NCBI GenBank assembly: GCA_022592445.1
Contig: JABYQR010000075.1
Location: 84,151-148,150 of the forward strand
Origin: Cytidiella melzeri
Taxonomy: Eukaryota > Basidiomycota > Agaricomycetes > Polyporales > Irpicaceae
DNA length: 64,000 nt
Direction: 5' to 3'
In this document: positions 30,545-40,964 of the stretch, in pieces
Position numbering within the stretch: the stretch's first letter is position 1
Layout: each line of letters starts with the position of its first letter
The notes under the pieces: model-generated
The model's input: only the letters and a program-made list of their open reading frames with translations
The model's database searches: none
Told to the model about the DNA's origin: nothing
Program-made: the position numbers and the translations under genes

Positions 30545-31441
30545 TCACAGCTCCTCTTTATTCAACAGTTGCTGCTTGCAAGCCTGTAACTCATGGCTGA
30601 GATGGTCCCATACATTCTCCACAATATCCATATTGGGTGAATTTGGATGCCAGGGCAATACAGCGATCTTGTTCTCCTTGAACCAAGCTGTAGCAAGCTT
30701 TGACGTGTGCTTTGAATAATTGTCCTGTTGGAACATGATCCCTCGGCAGGTCAGATTCTGGTCTGCCAAGGTGCACAGCAGCAGCTCTGATAGGAAGGAG
30801 CAGTAAAGGCTTGCATCCACCTTGCCATCAATCTGATGTAGCCTTCCTTTTCTCTTCGACATGATACATCCCCACACCACAATACTTCCCACCCCGTGCT
30901 TCACTGTCTTCTGCACATTCCAGTCCAATGCCTCCCTGCCCTGTCTTCCTCAGCAGTAATCCCTGCAATCTGAGCCAAACAAATTGATTTTGGATTCATC
31001 TGAGAACACCATTACCCCTCACTCTTTTTGCCCCCATCTGGTTGCATGTCCAGCCCACCACTTCTGCTTTTTCTTTTGAGCTACAGACAGGAATGGCTTC
31101 TGTCAATGCACATAACCCTTCAGCCCAATCTCTGCAAGGTTGTGACACATTGTTTGGGCAGACATGTGTGGAAATGCCTTGCGCTGCAGGCCCGTAGCGT
31201 TGCAGGCCTCTTGTCGTGCCAGGAGTAAAGTGGTGTGACAGAGATTGCAGTCTTGTAAAATGCAAGGACAACCTGTCTTGAGCTTTTTTGCATAGGAATT
31301 GGGATTGTGGGATAGGTTTTTGATGGTGCGATAGATGGTGGACCGGTGGACAGGGACTTTCTTGTGAATGTCGGCCACACTGACACCTTCATTGTGCAGA
31401 GTCCAAATTTGGGCCTTTTTAGTAGGGGTACACCACACCAT
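30545..31441 (-). pseudogene. Tc1/mariner transposase with three in-frame TGA codons
   Basis: A single frame of about 298 codons. It has an N-terminal helix-turn-helix (VSVADIHKKVPVHRSTIYRT), then VFSDESKINLFGSD (first catalytic Asp), GSIVVWGCIM, FQQDNYSKHTSK (second Asp) and LPWHPNSPNMDIVENVW (final acidic residue; the family usually has SPDLNPIENLW). The three TGAs are at about 31103, near 31020 and at 30950-30952, all in the same frame, with no indels between them. CGA-to-TGA and TGG-to-TGA transitions would explain all three, as expected of deamination damage. The element's right terminus is at 31717-31750; no matching left terminus was found. Confidence 0.85.
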
Positions 31442-31716
31442 AGGTGTGGTCTAGGGTTGGGAAAGTGGGTAGTATGAAAAAAAGCACAAGTCTGAGGTTG
31501 TATAACGAAGTGGAAGTATCTAAAATCAAAACGAAACGGTGCGCGCAACGGGCGCTTAGCGTCGCGACAGCGCGGATTGCGTACAATGTATCATATACGA
31601 GAAGGTACTCATTTGTTTCATTATATACATAATCTTTAGATACTATACTCCATGTATAAAAAAGGATTGATCAAAAAATGTGGTATTGAGCCCAAACGGT
31701 GAGCAAAAAGTTGCGA

Positions 31717-31752
31717 GCTTGCGGTGTCGCAAGACTTTTTGCCGCTACTGTA
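31717..31752 (-). repeat. Tc1/mariner terminal inverted repeat with TA target site
   Basis: Ends GACTTTTTGCCGCTACTG followed by TA. It is the reverse complement of the orphan terminus at 4854 (33 of 34 positions). Confidence 0.8.
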
Positions 31753-33139
31753 TAATCATTACCATCGCCGACATAAATGAGAGACAGCACACTTTGCGCA
31801 CATATTTTTCCGGTCGAACTCATGAATTGGTTTAATCTTAAGGATTGTTGGCTTCCATTTCCGGTCACTGTCCCTTCCCCCTCGGAGGTTTGGCAAGATC
31901 GTCTCAGTGCTACTCATATGTGCCCAGGGAGCTCCAGTCACTAAGCTCAAATAAGTAGATGCCAAGATTGAATCCCAGTGAGAAACAGATATTGCAGGAC
32001 GTTGCCCAGTATATGCTGCTAAATACGGACCATTTCGATATTGCCAAATATATAATTGTCTCGCCACATTCCGCGCTCGCATCCTTTTTGTTCAACCACT
32101 GTCTCTACACATGTCATCAAACATAGCAAGATGTAACACTCGACCTCGACAGCCCTTTGAGTTCAATTTGGATAGCAGATCTGGTATGGGACAGGACGGA
32201 AGGGGATCGGATCCGTTAAGGTATTTCTACTTGCACGCTCTTTTCGACGTCTTCGCCTTCTCGAGTACATTCAGCACTGTCATCAACTACTACTTCAATT
32301 AATCGCACTTGTCATTTCTATATATTACAAATAAAAGATAGTATTATTACTACTATTATCGCCCACAACAATATTAGTGCCCAATATGGTAATCCCCTGC
32401 CACTTCCTATTTTTCCCCTCTTGCTGTGTCCGCTCCAACACACTTCTTGCCATCACCTCCAACTCGTCCTCGCCCTTGTTGCCCTCCTCCTCGCCACTCA
32501 TTGTTCAGTACACGCTTGTGGCGTGGTACCGACTCCACACGCCTGTGGCGTGGTCACAAACCGCATTGAGCAGTCTGACGACACTCGTTCGCTGGCCGGA
32601 CGCAAAGGAGGTCTTGTGGGGTAAGATTGGGATAGGATTGGGCAGGTTTTGGACCGCAGGTATGTCACCTTCTCATCTTCAGCCCTTGCCACGCTTTACC
32701 TAGCCACGCAGCTGAGCCCCGGTTGCACCCACTCGAACGGTAAGTCATGTCAGTCATCTTTCTCATCTCCCTTTCTCCGTACAACATGTCTGTGGGAAGG
32801 TGCGAGAACGAGCAGCCACAGAGTTACACAACACTTAAGCTGTCTCACTCAATCTGACTGCAGATGTGTCTGTCATCATTGGTTACAACAATGAGTTGTT
32901 GTTGCCCTTGCCCTCTCCCTCGTTGTTGCCCTTGCCCTCATTGTTGCCCTTGCCCTCATTGTTGCCCTTGCCCTTGACTGCTCTCACTCTCACTTTCGCC
33001 TTTTCTCTCGCCCTCTCCCTTCCACGTCCTCGCCCTCAGCGTTTCTTGTCCTTGCCCTCTTCCTTCTGCACCTTCGCCCTTGCCGTTGCTCTCGGCCTCA
33101 CCCTCACTGCTGGTTTCACTCCTGCTTTTGCTATCTCAG
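31753..33139. other. No supported gene; low-complexity DNA
   Basis: Mixed short frames without recognisable domains. A minus-strand 107-codon frame (31759-32082) ends next to the Tc1 terminus and may be a gene remnant. From about 32400 the plus strand is very pyrimidine-rich and yields Leu/Pro/Ser artefact frames. Confidence 0.4.
32896..32977 (+). repeat. Short tandem repeat, unit TTGTTGCCCTTGCCCTCA
   Basis: About four 18-bp units, partly degenerate, in the pyrimidine-rich tract. A simple minisatellite: no spacers, so not a CRISPR array. Confidence 0.8.
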
Positions 33140-33485
33140 TTATCGTACACACCTGTATTGTTCTGGGACTGCCTGTGGTGTCCAATTGCTCCCGCATCTT
33201 GTGCGACTGTGTTGCCCAGCTGCATAAATTGGATTGGACAGACTCTGAGGTGAGTTCCGTCACAAGCTGCATACATCCTTACCGATGTTCATCTCCACCT
33301 AGATGGTGCACCACAGGCTCAATGAACGGGAGGCCAACCCCAATCCATACGTCAACTTCATCTTCCCTCTGCCAGTCTGGGATGCAGCTGCCCAGGAGGA
33401 TGCCAGACAGCTGCTCTGGGCCTGGATGGCGCAGGTCAAGCCTGTCATGAAGGCTCATCAACTTCAGGCGAACAGCATCAAGGAG
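33140..33485 (+). CDS. Two exon-like segments of an unknown gene
   Basis: 33140-33249 reads SNCSRILCDCVAQLHKLDWT and ends DSE at a GTGAGT donor. After a 53-nt intron ending CCTAG, 33303-33485 reads MVHHRLNEREANPNPYVNFI, FPLPVWDAAAQEDARQLLWA and ends NSIKE at a GTATGT donor. Splice sites and composition look genuine, but no upstream start or downstream continuation is clear and I do not recognise the family. Nothing supported follows until 34490. Confidence 0.3.
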
Positions 33486-34498
33486 GTATGTCCATGTCAG
33501 TTCAAGCGACTACATGTATGGGGATTCTGACCACGTTATGTTCAGTACCATGGTGTGCACACTGTATGTGCTAATCTTATTATACAAAGATTGTGTATTG
33601 ATGGCTAACACCTCTTCAGAACGAACAAATCAGACCATCTGGCATGTTCCGTCTGTGGTACACCTAGAGGTGAAAGTGACTGCAAAGGGGTCTCCGGATA
33701 ACATGCCTTTTGTATTGTACTATGAGCATTGAATTCACAATTTGTTTGTTTATGTAAATTGCTACTGAGAACCTGGAGTGCATGCCTCAAGAAAGAAGTA
33801 GCATCCTTACCTGGTAAGCACAGCAAATTGACATAGACTTTGAAAATGAACAGGTGCTCACACCCTTTGCATACGGGAGTAGCACCTTCATCTATGCAGT
33901 GATTGGCATGTTTGATCTTTCAACAGTCAACGTCAACAGTTAATCAGCAAAGCATTGGTGAAGGTCCCGATACAAGTTGAAGAGATTGAGGTCATTCACA
34001 TACTCATGAATTCTTGAAACGTACCATTCACATTGTATATGCACTTTTCCTTATTTACACACTGTATATTGTCTCGCCATCACCGCACCACTCCACTACT
34101 CCCCACCACCCCCTCCCCCTCCTCCTCTTGCTCTTTCTATGCCTCTTTCGCCCTTGCCCATCCAGCCCCTTCTCTTACCTTTCCTGTCCCTATCCCATCG
34201 TAGCCCTTGTGCCATCCCTGTCTTTTCTACCTTGCGTGCCTGATGTGCCTGACTGTCTCACATTTCTATCTATTCTTGGTGCCGTCTTAACCCAAAACAT
34301 TTTTCTTCGCTGGGGATTTCCTTTTTGGTAACTATTATTCTTCTCTGCATCATCATCTGTAATAATACTATCTTTTAATTGTAAGCAGCTCATCATTTTT
34401 ACACCATGGGTCGGCGCACATTCGATGACACTACAAGGAGAACAGTGGCAGACCAGCGAAAGGAGAAGAAACTGTGCCGTGGAACGATGACTATAAAC

Positions 34499-34648
34499 TA
34501 TCTTCCACCAACCTTGCCTCGAACGCTCTCTCCTCCAACTACGGTGACGGACAACTATCAACTATCTACCACCAATCTTGCCTTGAACGCTCTCTCCTCC
34601 AACTACGATGACTGTCGACTATCGACTATTTCCCACCAACCTTGCCTC
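34499..34648 (+). repeat. 64-bp direct repeats, two and a half units
   Basis: CTATCTTCCACCAACCTTGC at 34499 recurs in diverged form at 34563 and, truncated, at 34626. The two full units share ACGCTCTCTCCTCCAACTAC. Confidence 0.7.
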
Positions 34649-35063
34649 TCACGTCGAATTTTGCCTGGACGGACGCTTCATTGGAGCTACTCGCTAATTA
34701 GCTTCAGAATGTTGAAAGATAAGCTATTTACACTGGTCTGCACGTTCACTCACTAAATCACAAGTAGGTTGTGTCATTAGTAGGGGTTTTCTCGCTCGAG
34801 CGGTGATCGAAGGCATCTGCATCCAACAGTCGTCCCGCTGGAAAGGGTGAACCTCTGATATATCAGTCGAAGCGGGGAACGTTGTCTTTGTCAGCTGTGT
34901 CAATGTTAACTGCGTCGTACGTAGCCCTCACCGTCCCATGAAAGAATGCAAAAACTAACAACCCGTCCACACAGCGCACCGTCTTCCCGAACCCACTCGT
35001 CATCGACCCTGTCGCTCACCCAAGCCATTACATGCTATACTCGGGCTTTGATGGCGACACACT

Positions 35064-35487
35064 GCACTGGGTAACCACGGCCCAATTTCCGGTGGAAAAA
35101 CATGAGAAATACGTGAGAAAAAATGGCGATTTTACAGTACCTTTTTGTAGCAGAAATAGCACCGAAAAACACTGAAAATTTCATCTTGTTTTTCTTGTGA
35201 GCGGATGGATGAAAAAGTGGCTTTTTTCTCAATGCGTTTTTCCGGCCTTTTGGTTTCTGTTGAAAATACCATTGAGAAACGCTCCGTTTAGGCATCACCA
35301 AAAGGCCGGAAAAACGCATTGAGAAAAAAGCCACTTTTTCATCCATTCGCTCACAAGAAAAACAAGATGAAATATTCAGTGTTTTTCGGCGCTATTTCTG
35401 CTACAAAAAGGTACCGTAAAATCGCCATTTTTTCTCACGTATTTCTCATGTTTTTCCACCGGAAATTGGGCCGTGGTTACCCAGTGC
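35064..35487. mobile_element. Foldback element with 190-bp inverted arms
   Basis: The left arm 35064-35253 and the right arm 35298-35487 are inverted copies with four mismatches that I count, separated by a 44-base loop. The outer ends read CACTGGGTAACCACGG and its complement. There is no coding potential. The structure is that of a foldback/MITE-like non-autonomous element. A direct target duplication is not clear, because CACT/AGTG at the borders belongs to the palindrome. Confidence 0.85.
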
Positions 35488-35857
35488 TGGGACAGTGGAT
35501 GCTCGAAGAGATTACGCAGTAGGTCCGTACTGGACATGGTTGGATGGTGTTTGAGACTTGTTCTTTGGACAGATGACACATACCACCTGCGGGGGTTGCT
35601 ACGTCAAAAGGCTGAGCTTAACACAAAGACGCGACCTTTTAAACCCTCTGAGATCTGCGTTATCCGGCATATTTGCCCTGCTTCCCCCTCCTTCCCCCTT
35701 CACCAACCTTTCCTTCGCACGAGCAGAGTGAGTCCATCCTGTCCAAGTCACAACCACTTCCTGACGCATTGCGCAGGCTCGTTACAGTCCCTCGTTGACT
35801 CTGCGTCAAATAAACCCTTCAACATCAATTATCTGCCTCGCTAGTCCTAAACCCAAA

Positions 35858-36388
35858 ATGTGTTTCTCCACCGTTACTGCTGCTCTTCTCCCCGTTACCG
35901 ATGTTCTCACCGCTGACTGGCCCGTGAAAGTCGGGGACACCGGTCTCGATTTCAACCCCTCAAGCGTCATGGCCGCACCAGGCGACACTCTCACCTTCCA
36001 ATTGTACGTCTCTTCCGCCGTCACGTAAAATCACGTGTCTCTCAAATGCTGTCTTGCTCCCAGCGTCGCAAAGAACCACTCAGTGACACAATCGACCTTC
36101 ACCGCCCCCTGCACGCCCATGAACGCGACGTCAATTGACTCGGGCTTCATGCCCATCAGCGACCCTGGCCAAGTGCTCAACTTTACCGTCACAGTCAACA
36201 ACACCAACCCTGTCTGGTTCTACTGCAAGCAGGTCCTGAAGTCTGTCTCACCCCTTGTGTGACTTCCGAGTTGCTGTCTGACTCTCCTCTGTAGCGGTGT
36301 GAGCCACTGCGAGTCCGGAATGGTCTTTGCCCTGAACCCCACAGCCAACAAGACAATCTCAACAGCAGAACTTGGTCACCACTGCTGA
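35858..36388 (+). pseudogene. Extracellular cupredoxin-like protein, probably decayed
   Basis: The start at 35858 gives a short hydrophobic leader (MCFSTVTAALLPVTDV), then VKVGDTGLDFNPSSV and APGDTLTFQ. The first intron (36004-36063) joins in frame to FVAKNHSVTQSTF, SGFMPISDPGQ and VWFYCKQ. Exon 3 holds VSHCESGMVFALNPT. The order KNHSV (His), VWFYC (Cys), SHC (His) and GM (Met) matches the type-1 copper ligands of the fungal serine-rich cupredoxin family, which is secreted and often GPI-anchored. The second intron leaves exon 3 out of frame by one base, and the C-terminal Ser-rich tail and anchor signal are missing. The gene is therefore probably dead, or one splice site is wrongly placed. 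Confidence 0.65.
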
Positions 36389-37230
36389 CATGTAAACACA
36401 CATGTTCGTAACGTCCATGATGCCCAAGTCATCCTCCACGCCGTCGCACTCAAGAAACTCCCCATCGTCCGCGCCGTCTCGACGATGACGAATGCCTCGC
36501 TTTCCGTCCTGGTAAGCACCACCGCGTGTGCTTGTTCAATATGAAACTGACGGCACACATAGCAGGCACAGGGCAGCGGTGGTGGCACAGAATTACCAAC
36601 AGGAGCCAGCGGGAGCTAATGGGCTCGAGCCGCGTGAGTGGGAGCGCATTCCACCGAGCGAGAGCAGCGTTAGGGTGGAGAAGCTGGTACCAGGCAGAGT
36701 CTCGAGGCTGGTAGAAGTCGCTATAGTATGCTATGTTTCATAATAATTTTCAGCTCCGCCAATAATACATATGCAATATTTTGCATAGATTGCGCTAGAA
36801 TGGGCAATATCGAACAATATTGAAGAGGTAAGGCAGGCGCCATCAGGAACGGGCACCCCCTTACATAAGCAGACCGTCACGCAACTCGCAAAGCTATCCA
36901 CCACCACACCGTCATGCTTGGCTGTAATGTGCTTAATACATTCAATGCAGATACTGAAGGGCTTCAATTCATATTGAAGAAAATTCCGCTAGCTGTAGTA
37001 TATACCTTCCTGATACGGAATTTATAATTTTTTTTTGTGATTCATTTTTGGCATTTCTGCATCGAATGGTGAAACTATCGGTTCAAGAGGTGCAATATTC
37101 AGCGCATTATATAAGCATTACTAAGCATTACATAAGTCGTCACATGACATTTTAGGCACATCCTGGGCGGGCGGCAAAGAGGTGAAATGAGAGACAAAAT
37201 ATTGTATACCTCCTGCAACTGTTCCCTACA
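36389..37230. other. No supported gene
   Basis: Decayed 3' side of the cupredoxin gene, then AT-rich DNA up to the start of the DDE gene. Confidence 0.5.
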
Positions 37231-39832
37231 ATGGCCCCGAATTCGAAGGCTGCTCAGGCGCGCTCTGACAACCTTGCGAAGGCAAGAAGAGCCTCTAAAG
37301 TCATCCTGGAGGAGGTCCCAGACCCTGCACGCAAATGGCTCCCCCCTATTGACGAGGAAGCTGAAGCGGCTCACCTCGTCTGGTCTGACTTTGAAGACGA
37401 TGGTGGGGAAGATGCTGAAGAGGTGGAGAAAGGCTGCTTAAATGACCAAAATGAGTCCGATGTCACTATTTTTGCCCGGATACTCACTACCGCTCAGCAA
37501 GTGGCTGTCGAAGCCGAAAATGCGAAGCGCAAGACTAAAAGAAAGCGCCGCTACACAAAAAACGCTGCCAGTACTGTCCGAGGACATGCTGCAAAGCGTT
37601 GAGCCTATACTGCAAGGGGAGGAAAGCTCATCACTTCTTGGTTCAGCACCGCCGAGTCCGATTCCATTTTGAACACACCTATGCCGACTCTCGAGACATC
37701 TGATCCATTGGTGGGTCCGTCGGCTTCCGTCCAGACACTTCAGCAATCATTGGGATCCGGCTCGGCAGATGAAGACACAGCTGAAATAGAGTTGGATGAA
37801 GATGTAGTGGCAGATATTGCAATCCGAGTCGATAAGTTGTGGGCCACAGCACAGCTGCAAGAGGTAAGTTCTGGACAATTTTGTGTTTGAGAATTGCTCA
37901 CTGGATTTGTCAGACTAGAGCTGTTGAGGAAGCTCCGCAACAAGCTTCCCACTTATCAGCAAAGCTTCCCCAGGCGCAGCCTTCGAAGCCCCTTCTACAC
38001 GCAAAAGTCGAGCAGTTTCTTCTTGAAATCCGTCGGAATGCACAGCTACCAGACGACGATCCAAACATGTTGACTGGGGAAGAGAGAGTTCAAGATAAGG
38101 AACTAGAGGCCTGGAAAGATATCTCTAAGCTTCGTATAGCGCGCGCGAAGCTGACTGTACTCACTAAGAACAAGAAAATTGATGTGGTGTACCGCGCACG
38201 GATTACAGCCATGCTTGGCACCCTGAACTTCTTCCTTGATCCCCAACTCGAATACACATGGAGACAGTCATCAGTACTGGCTTCCAAGGCACAAGATCGC
38301 AGCCTGAAATACGCACGAATGTTACGAAGTTGGCTGCTTCGTTATTTGAAGTCCGGCTGCAGTCCCGATTCCCTTCCATTTCATCAGTACGGCCGGTTCA
38401 ATTCTTCCATCTTGACCGATGAGGACTTTGCTTCCGATATTCAAACATTTCTTCTTGAGCGCGGACAAATCGGATACATCAAGGCATCCGATCTCGTCGA
38501 ATATGTAGCCGAGCCGGCTGTGCAGGAAAGACTGGGATCCAAAGGGAGAACAATCTCTGAGCGGACAGCTCAGAGATGGCTTCATGCCTTGCAGTGGCGC
38601 TACAAAAAGAAGACGAAGTCAATGTACATTGATGGACATGAGAGAGAGGACGTTGTCGCGTACCGGGAGGAGTTTGTGAAGAGGTGGAGAGAGTATGAGA
38701 AGCAAATGATCATTTACGACAATGATGGAGAAGTCCTCACAACTCCGGTCGGCTTCCCCGTGGCACAAGGTGCACGTTTCCGACTCATTCTCGTCACTCA
38801 TGACGAGTCCACCTTTTATGCCAATGATCGAAGGGCGACCATCTGGACTCATAATGAATCTGTAATGCCGGAGACCAAGGGTGAAGGTCAATCTATCATG
38901 ATCTCGATTTTCTTACCTCTGAGTGGGGCCGTCTAAAGCTCGACAATGGCGAAGATGCTCGTGTGATCTTCAAGGCCGGCAAGACTCGCGATGGCTGGTT
39001 CACTGGCGATGATCTTCTTGAGCAGGTCGAACGGGCTGTTGACGTCTTTGAAAGCAAGACCAACGGCTTCGCTACAGGCCTGTTCATGTTTGATAATGCC
39101 ACTAATCACCGCCGACATGCTCTGGACGCTCTATCTGCGAGCAAAATGCCGCAACGACCCAAGCAAGGGTGGACTCATGTTCCTGGCGGACCTCGTATGC
39201 GCAATGCTTCCTTCAATGGTTCTCTGCAGCCGCTTTATTTCCCAGAAAGTCACCCCACAATGCCTGGCTGGTTCAAAGGCACTGAGCAAATTCTTACGGA
39301 GCGAAACTTATACCCTGCGTCTGGACTCAAAGCCGTTTGCTCTTCCGATAATGGCGGGTGCGCGAAAGGCGCAACTGACTGTTGCTGCCGGCGTTTGATG
39401 TACAGTCAGCCTGACTTTATTGCACAGAAGTCTCACCTCGAGGAATACATTGAAAGCCGTGGACACATCTGCGACTTCTACGCGAAATATCACTGCGAGC
39501 TCAACTTCATTGAGCAGTACTGGGGCCGAGCCAAGCTTCTCTACCGCGTCACTCCGCGAACGACCAATATTGACGACATGCAGAGGAATGTTCTCTCATG
39601 TCTTGATGATGTTGATCTAACCTTAATCAAACGGTGAGCTTTGGCGTGATGTTGAGCGTACTTCCAGCTTACATGTATCAGATACGCAAATCGCTCCGCC
39701 CGCTTCATTCACGCATATTGTGAGGGCCTGACAGGTCCTGAGGCAGCCTGGGCTAATCGGAGGTACCATAGCCACCGCACCCTCCCAGCGAGCTGGATTG
39801 AGAAGGCAAAATCAGCCTTTACCGTAAAGTAG
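37231..39832 (+). pseudogene. DDE transposase-like protein of an Agaricomycete family, one stop and one frameshift
   Basis: Three exons: 37231-37863, 37914-39633 and 39682-39832. It starts MAPNSKAAQARSDNLAKARR. The core reads VTHDESTFYANDRRATIWTH, then GLFMFDNATNHRRHALD, then a Cys-rich finger (CAKGATDCCCRR), HICDFYAKYHCELNFIEQYW and the C-terminal YANRSARFIHAY. HDE, FDN and NFIEQYW are spaced like the D-D-E triad of the Tc1/mariner-pogo superfamily, which is inference. I recognise the family as widespread and usually unannotated in Agaricomycetes. Lesions are a TGA at 37600-37602, where the frame otherwise continues into GKLITSWFS, and a one-base loss near 38905 between MIS and DFLTSEWGR. 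I looked for terminal repeats around it and found none. Confidence 0.7.
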
Positions 39833-40169
39833 GCTACATATACCGGTAGCCACTATACCGCGGTTCCTGCGCTCGCATTCAGCTTGGTCAAACTTTGAAT
39901 TGCAGTAAGCACATATTTTTATTAGATATATACACACCGTACATGATGTGCACAACAAGAACTAGTATAAGTACTTACTGTCATCGTAATGTATGCCGAT
40001 TGCCAGGCAAGTTCTCGAAGCAGGTGAGGGCCGCCAAAGTGAACGAAGCATGCAGTTGAGTCTGGCAAAACAAGTACAAGGCAAACAAGTCTAGACCAGA
40101 CAAGGAGCCGTTGGGCTTGTCCTCAGGAATACCCGCTGAGTCAGACTGGGGAGGCTGCGCCGTGTACAG

Positions 40170-40390
40170 TTACTCTGACAGCAGCCTCCTTGTACCTCCT
40201 CGCGGGCGTGAGACATAGGCAAGTGAGAGTCTTGGAGAGGCCTGACCGGCAGACAGCAGGATGTTGTCGTCGTTGCAGACCTCAGTGCGACGGATGATCC
40301 ATCTGACAAGAGGTCCGCGGTCTAGCGATTGCGCAGAGGTAGTGGTGTCGAGGTCGCGGTCAAAGTTGAAATCCCAGATTTCAGCGCTAT
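40170..40390 (-). CDS. Coding-like minus-strand exon, unknown
   Basis: An open frame of about 72 codons without an internal start. It reads AEIWDFNFDRDLDTTTSAQS, then GPLVRWIIRRTEVCNDDN and SPRLSLAYVSRPRGG, and ends TAA at 40170-40172. It has an ATAG acceptor at its upstream edge. It looks like a terminal exon of a gene I do not recognise, with no partner exons found. The rest of 39833-40880 holds nothing I can support. Confidence 0.3.
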
Positions 40391-40964
40391 GTCACGTCAC
40401 GTCACGTGTGACATCACGCTTACATAAGGGTGCCCCCTCTGCGTGTCGTCTGCCTTAGCAGCAAATTGACACGTACACACGGTGCGATATCTCCCCAGTA
40501 TATGCTATATGTGCGATGTTGCATAATGTATAAGTGGTCCGGATAACATAGCCAAATGTAACAAGCTATATTATACTGATTTTGGCTACATCCTGCAATA
40601 TCTATTTCTTCCTGGGATTGAATACTGACGACCTAGATGATGCTGCGACCTTATGCGGTACTATGCTCGAGATCTTTGGCGAACACACTGTGCAATGTCG
40701 ATCACGATGAGCGAAGGTCATCGCCTTTGGAGCTTGCACCGACGGGATACAGGACCACGATGTCGACGAGTCATTGGTCAGTCCTCTCCACAATTTAATG
40801 TTCCTTTTTTTGTTGACTCAAAAGCGTCCAGCTCTAGACTTGCATCAGGAAAAAGGGGTTTTCTACCTAATAACCCTAAATCTAGGTAGTGCGCAGGTGT
40901 CCTCGTAGATACCAGTAGAATCCCGTAGATATCAGTAGAGCCCGTAGATGCAGACCGAAAATAT

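Noticed and set aside
32896..32977. Possible CRISPR-like array
   Set aside because: Contiguous 18-bp units without unique spacers, in a eukaryotic genome; a minisatellite.
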